From: CAZGAQ01 sp964523405
GTDB lineage: Bacteria; Planctomycetota; Phycisphaerae; UBA1845; Fen-1342
DNA length: 44,852 nt
Direction of reading: 5' to 3'
Assembly: GCA_964523405.1 (NCBI GenBank)
Contig: CAZGAQ010000042.1
Span: 1 to 44,852 of the forward strand
Shown piece by piece: positions 17,196-26,229 of this stretch. The notes below the pieces were generated by a model that was not told the DNA's origin, ran no database searches, and saw nothing but the letters and a program-made list of their open reading frames with translations. Positions within the stretch are counted from its first letter, which is position 1, and every line of letters starts with the position of its first letter. The translations under genes were made by a program, and so were the position numbers.

Positions 17196-18830
17196 ATGTT
17201 TGCCCGCTGGCAATTCGTCCGCCTGAATGCCGCCGAGAAGGCCCTCCGCCAGGGCCGGATCGACGACGCCCTCGCTGCCGTCCAGGAACCGGAACTTCGT
17301 GCCAGCCCCCGCGGGCAGCGGCTGGTCGACGAACTCGTCAAACCGCTGCTGTCGCGCGCGCGGCTCCACCGGCAGGCGGGACGCTACCCGGACGCCCTGG
17401 CGGATCTGGACCGACTGGTCGCGATTGGGCGGCCGGACCCGGAGGCCCAGGACCTCCGGCGGCGGATTCTGGCTGAGATGAACCAGGGGGCGCAGCGGAC
17501 GGCCGAGGAGCGGCAGGCGTATCAGCAGGCGTCCGACCAGCTTCAGGCGGGGAGGTTGGATACGGTCCGGCTGAACCTCGACCGGATCGACGACACGCGG
17601 AAGCGGGAACAGCTGGCGGAAGAGCTGGATCACCGCGTGCAGCGCGGGGGCCAATTGCTGGAGCAGGCGGCCGAGGCCCTGGAGCGGGACGACGTGCTGG
17701 CGGCAGCGCGCTTTTGGATGGAGGCGTGCCGGCGGGGGCGGACCGCGGAGACGGATCGGCTGGCACCGCGTCTGGCGGCAGCGTGCCGACAGGCCGTCGA
17801 GCGTTGGCACGGGCAAGGCCGGTTCGAGGGGCTGCTGGCGGCGCGCGACGCGATCAACGCCCTGCTGGCACACGATCCGACGCTGGCGGATTGCGAGCGC
17901 GTGGTCGATCTGTGCACGCGGGCGGCGAATCAACTGGCACTGGCAGAGTACGCCGCACTGCGGCAGTCGCTGTTGCGGCTGAAGGCGGTGCGGGGAGATG
18001 TGGCGTGGATCACGGCGTGCCTGGCGGCGCTGACGAAGATCGCCGAGGGGCAGGAGGCGCTGATGGCCTCGCCGCTCGGGCTGTACGCGAATCTGGACAG
18101 CACACGCGCGGCCGCGGCGGAGCCGGGACATGCGGCAGTGGCTCCCCCCCTGGCTGCCCGTGGCGGAGCTCGGCCGGGCCGCGCGGTGCTGACCGGGTTG
18201 GATGCCGGCGATGCAGGAACGGCTGCCCGGCTGGAGCGGCCCCTGCTGCTGCTGGTGGATGGCGGCAGCGGCAGTGCCGTGCTCGTCAGCCGGGACCTGG
18301 TGCGGCTGGGGCGCGCGGGGACGAAGAGTGAGATTGACGTGCCGCTGGAGGCGGAGGTGGATTCGCACCACGCGGACATCATCCGGCGCGGCGAAGACTA
18401 CTTCTTGACCGCGTACGCACCGACCGAGGTGAACCAGCGGCGGGTTACGCAGACGCTGCTGCGCGACGGGGATCGCATCGTGCTGGGCGGCGCGGCGAAG
18501 ATGACGTTCCACAAACCCAGCGCGAAGAGCGAGTCGGCGGTGCTGCGGTTGTCGCACCGGTGCCGCCTGGCGCAGGACGTGAGCGACGTGGTCCTGTTCC
18601 GCGACACGTGCCTGGTCGGCGCGGGCGAGACCTGTCACGTGCGCACGCGGGACGACAACGGGCAGGTCGTGCTGTTCGGACGCGGCGGCGGGCTGTTTGC
18701 CCGGCCGATGGACAAGGGTCTGGGCGGGCCGACGCGGCGGGCGCAGGCCGTGGCTGCGGGCGGGACGCTGGAATTTGACGGGTTGCGCGTCACGGTGAAG
18801 CCGTATACGATCGGGCCGGGCGCCGCCTGA
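17196..18830 (+). CDS. FHA-domain protein with helical (TPR-like) N-terminus
   Basis: 544 residues, no signal peptide. The first 330 residues are alanine/leucine/arginine-rich helical repeats resembling TPRs (AGRYPDALADLDRLVA, QGRIDDALAAVQE). Residues about 355-440 form a forkhead-associated domain: VRLGRAG, DSHHADI, VNQRRV and LLRDGDRIVLGG. The FHA serine two residues after the glycine-arginine strand appears as Asp (DSHHA against the usual SxxHA), so phosphothreonine binding may be altered. A second, degenerate FHA-like segment follows (LVGAGETCHVRT, GTLEFDGLRVTV). FHA domains read phosphothreonine marks, and the membrane kinase gene starts 46 nt downstream, so this is its likely substrate or adaptor. 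The ATG at 17196 has GAGAGG upstream. Confidence 0.82.
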   Translation: MFARWQFVRLNAAEKALRQGRIDDALAAVQEPELRASPRGQRLVDELVKPLLSRARLHRQAGRYPDALADLDRLVAIGRPDPEAQDLRRRILAEMNQGAQRTAEERQAYQQASDQLQAGRLDTVRLNLDRIDDTRKREQLAEELDHRVQRGGQLLEQAAEALERDDVLAAARFWMEACRRGRTAETDRLAPRLAAACRQAVERWHGQGRFEGLLAARDAINALLAHDPTLADCERVVDLCTRAANQLALAEYAALRQSLLRLKAVRGDVAWITACLAALTKIAEGQEALMASPLGLYANLDSTRAAAAEPGHAAVAPPLAARGGARPGRAVLTGLDAGDAGTAARLERPLLLLVDGGSGSAVLVSRDLVRLGRAGTKSEIDVPLEAEVDSHHADIIRRGEDYFLTAYAPTEVNQRRVTQTLLRDGDRIVLGGAAKMTFHKPSAKSESAVLRLSHRCRLAQDVSDVVLFRDTCLVGAGETCHVRTRDDNGQVVLFGRGGGLFARPMDKGLGGPTRRAQAVAAGGTLEFDGLRVTVKPYTIGPGAA

Positions 18831-18876
18831 GCGGCGCGGGCACGGCGGTCCAGGAGCCGCCGGCGGAGGAAGAATC

Positions 18877-21445
18877 GTGGCCTACACGTTCAAACATGGC
18901 GATCGGCCGCTGGACGGCATCACGGTCCAGCGTGCGGTCGGACGTGGCGGGTTCGGCGAGGTGTACTACGCCGTCGCGGACTCGGGCAAGCAGATTGCGC
19001 TCAAGTACCTCCGCGAGAATCCCGAGGTCGAGCTGCGGGGCATCGCGCACGTGATGAACCTCAAGAGCCCGCACCTCATCACCATCTACGATGTGAAGCA
19101 GAACACCGCCGGCGAGCCGTTTGTGATCATGGAGTACGTCAGCGGGCCGTCCCTGCGGGAGATGCTGCCGGCAGAGCCGGGCGGCATGCCGGTGCAGAAG
19201 GTCGCGTTTCTGCTGGCGGGGATCTGCAAGGGACTGAGCTACCTGCACGAGCGCGGCATCGTGCATCGCGACCTGAAGCCGGCGAACATCTTCTACGATG
19301 ACGGATACGTGAAGATCGGCGACTACGGTCTGAGCAAGCACATCTCCGTATCGCGGCACAGCGGGCAGACGGTCAGCGTCGGCACGGTGCACTACATGGC
19401 GCCGGAGATCGGCTCGGGGAACTACACGAAGGCGATCGACATCTACGCGCTCGGCGTGATCCTGTACGAGATGCTGACGGGGCGGCTGCCGTTCAGCGGG
19501 TCGAGCATGGGCGAAGTGCTCATGCGGCACCTGCGGGACAACCCCGATTTGACCGGCGTGCCCGCGCCATTCGCACAGGTGATCGCAAAGGCGCTGGCGA
19601 AGAACCCCGAAGAGCGCTACCAGGACGCCGACGAGCTGCTGGCCGCGGTCATGCAATCGGGCGAACTGAGCAACGACGTGGCCTCGTTCGACGCGAGCGC
19701 GCTGACCCAGGTGCCGCGTTCACCGGAAGCCCGGGATGACCGGACGGTCACAGCCTCGCCGCGCCCCACGCCACCACCGCTGGATGCGCGCGACGCGCCC
19801 GGGAATTGGCAGGACCGGCTCAATGGAGCATTGGAGGAACTGCCGGAACGCCTGCAGCACAAGGTCGACCGGCTGACGCGCAAGATCGAAGAGAAGGCGC
19901 ACCGCCTGGAGCGCAAGCTCGGTCCGGGACGCGTGGCGGCACGGCCGTCGTTCGCCCGGGCGCCGGCCGCGGCGGGTGCGGGGCGCGATCGTCTGCGTGA
20001 CCGCCTGGGGCGTGGCATCCTGATCGTCGCGGTCGCCGCCCTCATCGCGCTGCTATTGAGCTTTGTGCATCGGGACAGCGAGTATTTCGCGGAGCGTGCG
20101 TTTGCCGTGGGGCTGTATATTCTCGGCGGCGTGGCCGGGGTCACGATCGTGCAACGCCGGCTGCTCCGCACCGGTACCCGGGAACATACGCTGTTTGACC
20201 GGCTGGCCTGCGCCGCCATTGGCGGGCTGTTCATGCTGCCGGCGTGCCTGTTTGCCTACAACAATGTGGGCTACAAGCCGGCGCACTACATCAGCGACAC
20301 GGCGGGCGTGCAGCAACTCGCGGACGAGGCGAGTGAGGTCTACGACTGGTCGGAGCAGCAGAACGAGGAGAACGACAATCTCACCGTCGAGGGGCCGGGT
20401 GTGAGGGTCCGCACGGGGCGCATCCCGCCCCCGGCAGTTCCGCGGGCCCCCAAGACGCCGTGGCCGCACGGTGGGCATTTCGCGCCACCCAAGTACGACA
20501 AGTCCATGGCCCTGCTAATCTTCTCCCCGCTGGCGGCCATGGCATTATGCGATTGGCGCAAGCGCATTGCGGAGGCCCAGCGTGGCACGGTCAGCCTGGG
20601 GGCGGCCTTCTGGCCGGCGATTGTGGGCCTGATTGCGGCCGGGATTGCCAACGCAAATACCTACGAGATCACCGGAGCCGGCGTGTGCGCGGTGCTCAGC
20701 CTGCTCGTGCAGGGAGCGGCGAGCATGCGGGCCCAGGCCCAGTTTGCCCAGGCACGGGCGGCCGCCGTGGCCGGCGTGAATCCGCCNNNNNNNNNNGAAT
20801 CCGCCGCCGCCCCCGCCGCTGCCGGCTGCGCCTCCGCCACCGGCCGGCGCGGACGCCGCTGCCAGCGCACCGACACCGGCCGGAGGAGCCGCGGCGCCGA
20901 CTCCGGCCGTGGCGCGGCGCGTGGAGCCCCTGGAGCCCTTGGGTGCACCGGAAGTGGTCGAAGCCGCGCACCCGTCGTTTGTCGGCCGGGCCACGCGCTC
21001 GGGCGTCTGCCTGATTGGCAAGCTGCTCTTGCTGGCGGGCGTGTTCCTTGTTGTCGCGCAGGCAGTACCTCAGGCCGCAGAGCTGCACCTGGCCAGTCGT
21101 GAGCGGTTTGTGCCGCTGAACATCACGCGGAGTGTGCCGGCGCGGGCCGGCTCCGCCGCACTGGTGATGGGTGCGATCGTCCTGGTCCTGGCGCGGCGGC
21201 GCCAGGGTGGGCGGGTCCTGGTGCGTACCCTCGCCGGTTGCGCCCTGATCGGTCTGGGCGCCGCGGCGGCCATGAGTAAGGCCGGTCCGGCGTTGAGCCA
21301 ACTGGTGAATGATCCCGGCGTGGACACGCTCCTGCGAGAGGCCGTGTGGCGCCCGCTGCTGTTCACCGTGGCGCCGCCCCTGGTGCTCGGGCTGGTGCTG
21401 GTGTTCTGGCCGCAGCGCGACCCGCGCCGTCCGATCGTCGTGTAG
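18877..21445 (+). CDS. Membrane Ser/Thr protein kinase (interrupted by an assembly gap)
   Basis: N-terminal Hanks-type kinase: glycine loop GRGGFGEVYYA, beta-3 lysine Lys43 (IALKYLRE), catalytic loop HRDLKPANI (near 130), metal site DYG in place of DFG (Asp149), and GTVHYMAPEI. After a Pro-rich linker and a basic coiled segment come about ten predicted membrane helices, starting near residue 383, split by a proline-rich stretch. The reading frame appears to shift at the 10 Ns (20787-20796), but the same nine bases GAATCCGCC end the left contig and begin the right one. Removing one copy and the Ns (19 nt) restores a single 849-residue frame ending at 21445. FHA and ECF sigma genes flank it, so it is probably the sensor of a phosphorylation pathway. 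Confidence 0.85.
20787..20796. other. Assembly gap (10 N)
   Basis: Ten Ns joining two contigs. The bases before (20778-20786) and after (20797-20805) are identical (GAATCCGCC), which indicates an unmerged overlap at a GC-rich proline-codon repeat. Confidence 0.95.
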
Positions 21446-21505
21446 CTGGCGCCGTTCGCGTGGCGCGGCCATCTGTCGCTTTCCGTCATGTTCCCCCAGC
21501 CCGCC

Positions 21506-21535
21506 TTGGCCGGTCCACCGTCGGCGTGGTATCCT
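21506..21535 (+). promoter_or_regulatory. Possible promoter of the ECF sigma factor gene
   Basis: TTGGCC (21506-21511), an 18-nt spacer and TATCCT (21530-21535), about 45 nt before the ATG. It lies in the gap after the kinase stop, so the sigma gene may have its own promoter in addition to read-through. Confidence 0.45.
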
Positions 21536-21579
21536 GCCGCTTTCGGGTACGGAGACCGGATTCCGGCGGGACACGGGTC

Positions 21580-22473
21580 ATGGCGGACGAAGCAGCCGAC
21601 AGCTACCTGATCGAGGCCGTGCAACGCGGCGATGAGCGCGCCTGGTGTGAGGTCATTGAGCGCTACCAAGGCCGGCTGTTGAGCTTCGCGCGGCGGATGC
21701 TGGCCGAGCGCAGCGACGCCGAGGACCTCGTGCAGGAGACGTTCCTGGGCCTGCTGCGCAGCCTGGAGAACTACGATCGCCAGCGTTCGCTCGAAACGTA
21801 CCTCTTCGCGATTCTCCGCAACAAGCTCAGCGACCATCTGCGCCGCCGGCAACCCGGGCGTCGGCAGAGCCTGGACCAGCTTGAAACCGATGACGCTCCG
21901 GAGGCATGGATCGATGCCGAGACGCCCAGCCGCTACATCGCCAACCGCGAGAGCCTGGACGCGCAGCGCGGCGCCCTGGTCGCCTGTCTGCGGCAGTGGG
22001 TCGACCAGTGCACCGAGCAGGGCCGCTTCCAGGACCTGATCGTCATCGAGATGCTGGTCGTGCTGGGGCTGCGCAACAAGGAAGTGGCGGCCGACCTGGG
22101 GCTGACCGAGCCCGGCGTGGCGGGCATCAAGTTCCGCGTGCTGGAGCAGTGGCGCAAGCTGACGCAGGCCGCGGACGCGCCTGAGTGGCAAGAGGACGAC
22201 TTGGCCGCCGACAGCACGGTGGCGCGCATCTGGCAGGAAGAAGGCGTGTCGTGTCTGAAGCGTTCGACGCTGGGGCGGTACCTCTTGGGGGCGCTCGACG
22301 ACGATTGGGAGCACTACATCGACTTCCACGTGCAGCATGCCGACTGTGATCGGTGCCAGGCCAATCTGGAAGACCTGCGCAGCGAGGACGAGCGCGACGC
22401 GGAGGCCCGGGCGCAGTTGCGCGAGCGATGTTTCGCGAGCAGTGTGGGGTTTCTGTCGAAGCGCAGCGACTAG
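21580..22473 (+). CDS. ECF RNA polymerase sigma factor with Cys/His C-terminal extension
   Basis: 297 residues. Sigma-70 region 2 is clear (LLSFARRMLAERSDAEDLVQETFLGLL, then YLFAILRNKLSDHLRRR) and region 4 carries the helix-turn-helix (LRNKEVAADLGLTEPGVAGIKFRVLEQW). Typical ECF factors end there at about 180-200 residues; this one has an unusual long region 2-4 linker and a tail of about 80 residues with FHVQHADCDRCQANLEDL, that is H-x5-C-x2-C, resembling the zinc-binding motif of anti-sigma factors. The cysteine tail could hold the factor inactive or sense redox or metal. The kinase gene ends 134 nt upstream on the same strand; kinase-linked ECF factors are a known planctomycete feature. The ATG at 21580 follows the TATCCT promoter. 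Confidence 0.88.
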   Translation: MADEAADSYLIEAVQRGDERAWCEVIERYQGRLLSFARRMLAERSDAEDLVQETFLGLLRSLENYDRQRSLETYLFAILRNKLSDHLRRRQPGRRQSLDQLETDDAPEAWIDAETPSRYIANRESLDAQRGALVACLRQWVDQCTEQGRFQDLIVIEMLVVLGLRNKEVAADLGLTEPGVAGIKFRVLEQWRKLTQAADAPEWQEDDLAADSTVARIWQEEGVSCLKRSTLGRYLLGALDDDWEHYIDFHVQHADCDRCQANLEDLRSEDERDAEARAQLRERCFASSVGFLSKRSD

Positions 22474-22586
22474 CGCGCGCGGGGGCCGGCGCGCGGCCGA
22501 ACCGTGTTGTCGCGGGGTTGTACGGCGGCGGGGATGCTGCGCTGTGCGCCCAGCGGACGCGGGACGAGCGCAGCGGAGCGCGGAGC

Positions 22587-24818
22587 TCAGCCCGGCGGCG
22601 CTCCCGTGGTGTTCGCCCCAGGACGCGAGTCCGCACCGGGACGTGAGGCCGTGCCCGGACGAGATTCCGCCCCCGATTTGGCAGCCTCTTTCAACGCCTG
22701 CGCCCGGGCGGCAGTCTGTTCGATGTCCTGTTCAATCGCAGCCGGCCACTTGCACGGCGGGTAATCCCGCAGCGCCTTCAGCATGACCAGCGCCTGATCC
22801 ACCTTCTCGCCCATCAGCCGCGGCTCAATCTCCTGGCGCGCGGCCTGCCACAGGGCCGGGCAATCCGCGCTGCCCGCCAGCGCCTCGGCCGTCGTCTGCG
22901 TGTACCGCCCACTGACGAGCGCGTAGCGCAGCATCTCCACCGCAATGCGTTGCGCGGCCTCGGAGTCGGTCCCCTGCAGCTCCGCGCGCGCCTTGGCGTA
23001 CTCCGCCAGGGCCTCGTCCGCCTGTTCCAGCAGCGCGTACTGCGCAGCGATCCGTGCCCGCACCGCACCCGTCCGCGCCCGATCCGGCGGCTTGGCCTGC
23101 TCGGTCGTGCGGAGCAAGCTCTGCAGCAATTCCAGGCGCCGTTGACGCTGCTGCGGTCCCTCCCCGGGCAGCCGCGCGATCCACTCCTCGATCTGTGCCC
23201 CCGGCCGTTTGGACAGCAGCTTGAGCGCCCCGCGCCAGGCCAGTTGCCGGAGGGTCTCGTCGGGCTCGGGCGGAGAGGTCAGGCGCCCCCACAGGGCCTG
23301 CAAGTGCTTGTCGGCCGTGCCGATGCTGGCGAGCGTCTCGATCACGGTCTTGCGCACCCCCACGTCGGGATCATTGACCGCGGCGGCCAAGGCGTCAGCG
23401 AGCTTGGGGTCGTTCAGGGCTGCAACCCCGCGGGCCGCCGCCTGGCGCACCGCCACGGCCTCGGCCGGATCCAGCGCCGTGACGAAAGCCGGCGCGAAGC
23501 TGGCGTCCGCGATGTTGCCCATCGCCCACAGGGCGCGCTCCCGGAGCACAACCTGCCCCGGTTTGGTGGCGTCGAAGATCTTGCGCACGGCGCCGACCAC
23601 CGCGCGGCGATGCTCGTCACGTAAGGCGTCTCGGTCGGCCAGCCGCCCCAGGGCGGCCACGACTTCCGTCGCCATTTCGTCGTCGGCCTCATTGAGGACG
23701 GCCAGCAGGGCCTCCGTGGCCGTTCCATCGCCGACGTAGCCCAGGCTGTTGATCAAGGCCAGCCGGACGGTGCGATTGCGCGCGGCCGCCAGCATATTGA
23801 CGAACGTCTCCCCATCCTCGGGACGCCGCAGGGCGGCGATGGTTCGCACGGCGGCCGCCTGCTCGCGCGGCTGCGTGCTCTGGAGCATGTCGCGAATCCG
23901 GGCCAGCAGTTCGGGCGGGAGCGACTCGGCCGCCTTGCCCTCGGAGAGGTGCATCTGGGCGAGACGCAGACCGAGCAGTCGCACGGTGACGGAGCTGTCG
24001 GCGAGGTACGCGGCCAGGAGGGTAATCCGCTCGCTGTCGGGCGACTTCTGAAACGTTCCCTCGAGCGCTTTGACCAGGCGGCCCTCGAGTGCGTCCAGGC
24101 GCTCGCGCGACTCACGATCTTTCTGGACCAGGCGGCGGATCTGCAGCGCCTGCCACTCCTCCAGGGGCAGCGTGCGGCTCTCCTCCCACCAGCGGCGCGC
24201 GGCCGTGGCATCGTCGCCGAAGTCGATGGCCGCGGCCTGCTGCAGCGCGGTGAGGGCGGCGGCCGCGACGGTGGCATCGGGATCGGCGAGCAGCTCGGCC
24301 AAGCTGTCGAGCGCGTCGCGTTCGGTCATGAGGCCGAGAGTGGCGATGGCGCCGAGGCGGGCACGGGCCGGCACCTCCGGATCGCCCGCCTGTTTGCGCA
24401 GGCGGGCTACGACGCGGGCCCCATCGTAGGCCGCCAAGGCGCGGGCGGCGGAGGCCCGCACTTCGGGTTCGGCGTCACCGAGCATTCCCATGAGCGGCTC
24501 GATGTAGGTGGAGTCGAGGAATTGCGGCAACTCGGAGAGGGCGCTGGCGACGGCCACCTTGGCGGCAGCGTTCGGCGCGCCCAGGATCACGACGAGGCGT
24601 GGCGGCGTCTCCGGCCAATTCTGCAGGAGCAGCTCGCGGGCGACCTTGCGACGCACTTCGGGCGGATTGGAGCCCTCGATCAGGGTGACCAGGTCGCCGA
24701 GACGCTCGGCGGTAGGCGGGGCGGCGCGGGAGGTGGGCTGGCTGGGGGGCTCCTGGCGCGCGGCGAGTGCTGCGGTGGCCAGCAGCCCCAGTACTCCCAC
24801 GATGATGGACTTCCGCAT
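22587..24818 (-). CDS. Exported HEAT-repeat protein
   Basis: 743 residues with a Sec signal peptide (MRKSIIVGVLGLLATAALA). Most of the body is HEAT/armadillo-like helical repeats with the usual acidic, Val-Arg pattern (GDAEPEVRASAARALAAY, NDPDVGVRKTVIETLASIG, LADPDATVAAAALTALQQ). The last 150 residues look like TPR-type helices and end in a Ser/Pro/Gly-rich tail. It is a scaffold for protein-protein contacts in the periplasm or on the surface; no catalytic residues are visible. The start at 24818 follows AAGGTGAG and gives a clean signal peptide; an upstream in-frame ATG (24839) would add 7 residues. A TATAAT box at 24953-24948 precedes it. Confidence 0.85.
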   Translation of the reverse strand: MRKSIIVGVLGLLATAALAARQEPPSQPTSRAAPPTAERLGDLVTLIEGSNPPEVRRKVARELLLQNWPETPPRLVVILGAPNAAAKVAVASALSELPQFLDSTYIEPLMGMLGDAEPEVRASAARALAAYDGARVVARLRKQAGDPEVPARARLGAIATLGLMTERDALDSLAELLADPDATVAAAALTALQQAAAIDFGDDATAARRWWEESRTLPLEEWQALQIRRLVQKDRESRERLDALEGRLVKALEGTFQKSPDSERITLLAAYLADSSVTVRLLGLRLAQMHLSEGKAAESLPPELLARIRDMLQSTQPREQAAAVRTIAALRRPEDGETFVNMLAAARNRTVRLALINSLGYVGDGTATEALLAVLNEADDEMATEVVAALGRLADRDALRDEHRRAVVGAVRKIFDATKPGQVVLRERALWAMGNIADASFAPAFVTALDPAEAVAVRQAAARGVAALNDPKLADALAAAVNDPDVGVRKTVIETLASIGTADKHLQALWGRLTSPPEPDETLRQLAWRGALKLLSKRPGAQIEEWIARLPGEGPQQRQRRLELLQSLLRTTEQAKPPDRARTGAVRARIAAQYALLEQADEALAEYAKARAELQGTDSEAAQRIAVEMLRYALVSGRYTQTTAEALAGSADCPALWQAARQEIEPRLMGEKVDQALVMLKALRDYPPCKWPAAIEQDIEQTAARAQALKEAAKSGAESRPGTASRPGADSRPGANTTGAPPG

Positions 24819-24947
24819 TGCGCTCACCTTTGGCGTCATGCTGTGTTCGCGCAAGTTCAGACCCGGTCGGTCCGTGACCGTTAGCGGTCGGAACCCATAA
24901 AATGTCGGTACAGCGCAGCCCGTAATGGTCCCCGACCGCGTTGGGCA

Positions 24948-24953
24948 ATTATA
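24948..24953 (-). promoter_or_regulatory. -10 box of the HEAT gene
   Basis: Perfect TATAAT on the minus strand; the -35 position is not conserved. The predicted leader is about 120 nt. Confidence 0.55.
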
Positions 24954-25105
24954 GGGGGAAGCCGCGAGCGCCGACCAGTGCACGTTGGGGGTTTGCGGCC
25001 AGAATCAGCAGAATTGGCGCGAAGGCGGTCCCGTGCCCCGTCCAAGCGACGGCGCGATCACACCGATAGGAGCAGTGGACGGCCCCAGGAGCCGTGGCAG
25101 AAGCA

Positions 25106-25134
25106 TTGCAGACCGGCCGGCGCGGGCGTATCCT
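25106..25134 (+). promoter_or_regulatory. Promoter of PEP-CTERM gene 2
   Basis: TTGCAG (25106-25111), an exact 17-nt spacer and TATCCT (25129-25134). The same -10 hexamer is used before the ECF sigma gene. Confidence 0.55.
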
Positions 25135-25204
25135 TACGCGTGGTGCCCATAGCGTGGTCGGGCCGCAGTCACGCTGCCGGCATGGGCCGCTTAAGGACGG
25201 AACC

Positions 25205-26170
25205 ATGAGACGTACCGTTGGTGCCGTACTCGTGTGCTGGGCTGGTTTCGGTGTTCTGACCGCCGAGGCCGGGCTGTTCGAAGGCATCTACCGCGGGCTG
25301 GGATACGCCGCGACGCCGCTGGGCGGTCCCATTCAGACGACGGGCGATGGGACGCGCGTGAACGGATCGCGCTCGGGCCGACTGCGGATTGTGCCGAGCA
25401 GCCTCGGGCAGGGATATCAGCTCGAGTTTGACCGCACTTTCGGCAACGACTCCCAGGGGCGCGCGGAGGTCTTGCGGCTGGGCGGTCTGGCGGAGCTCTC
25501 GCTGAGCGGCGGAGTGCAGGCGACCGCGGGGTTCAGCGGACGACGCGACAGCCAGTTCAAGAACGGCCAGGCCAGCCTGACGGCGAATAATCTCAACTAC
25601 AGCTTCCGCTCGACGCTGGGCGCGCAGGATGTCGTGTACAGCGGCACGCTGAACGTCAGCAACGCGCTGGAAATCAACACGCTGGGCTTCTACAACGCTT
25701 CCGTCACGATCAGCAATGCGAACTCACAACTGGTCATCGACGGCGTCGCGGTCAAGCAGACGCAGCCGACGAACTTCAACGTCGGCCCCATCAATATCAA
25801 GGGTAATCTCTACGCCGACGGTGGGCTCGCGGCCCTGACCAGCCTGGGCTTCGACACGACGGAGCTCGAGGCTTGGTTCCCCCAGTCCCCGATCGACCGC
25901 ATTGACGACGCGATCCGCCAGCAGCTCCAGGCCGCCGCCGGCGCGACGGCTGTGGCCGGCGAGACGGTAGTGGCCAGTGAGACGGCCCCCCTGCTGGTGC
26001 AGTCCATCCTGCAGCAGGACGAACAGGCCGCCAAGCAACTCCTGGACGAGCTGGTGGCCAATGCGGGCGAGCCGTCCGGCGAAGCCGTCATTTCCGCCGT
26101 TCCGGAGCCGGGCACGTTGCTGCTGATGGTGGCCGGGGCGATCGGGATGTGGGGACGGCGCCGGCGTTAG
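25205..26170 (+). CDS. PEP-CTERM sorting domain protein 2
   Basis: 321 residues with a signal peptide (about 1-22), a beta-rich body with asparagine/serine repeats (residues about 60-230), a helical alanine/glutamine-rich segment and the tail AVPEPGTLLLMVAGAIGMWGRRRR, from which one reads V-P-E-P, a helix and a basic end. Probably a secreted or surface-anchored structural protein; no enzymatic motif. The ATG at 25205 has AAGGACGG upstream. It diverges from the HEAT-repeat gene and converges with the glycosyltransferase gene. Confidence 0.83.
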   Translation: MRRTVGAVLVCWAGFGVLTAEAGLFEGIYRGLGYAATPLGGPIQTTGDGTRVNGSRSGRLRIVPSSLGQGYQLEFDRTFGNDSQGRAEVLRLGGLAELSLSGGVQATAGFSGRRDSQFKNGQASLTANNLNYSFRSTLGAQDVVYSGTLNVSNALEINTLGFYNASVTISNANSQLVIDGVAVKQTQPTNFNVGPINIKGNLYADGGLAALTSLGFDTTELEAWFPQSPIDRIDDAIRQQLQAAAGATAVAGETVVASETAPLLVQSILQQDEQAAKQLLDELVANAGEPSGEAVISAVPEPGTLLLMVAGAIGMWGRRRR

Positions 26171-26229
26171 GCCGCGGCGCGGCGTGACGGAATCGCGTGA
26201 CCCGGACGACGGGCTAGGAAAGGTGGGGG

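Larger units (their letters stand above)
24819..25204. other. Divergent regulatory region between HEAT and PEP-CTERM genes
   Basis: 386 nt with no convincing ORF. It contains the HEAT gene leader (about 120 nt, with a small hairpin GACCG-TTAG-CGGTC), its TATAAT box and the second PEP-CTERM promoter. Confidence 0.55.

Noticed and set aside
20909..21445. Separate 178-residue gene after the N gap
   Set aside because: Trimming the duplicated nine bases makes it continuous with the kinase; it has no ribosome binding site of its own.
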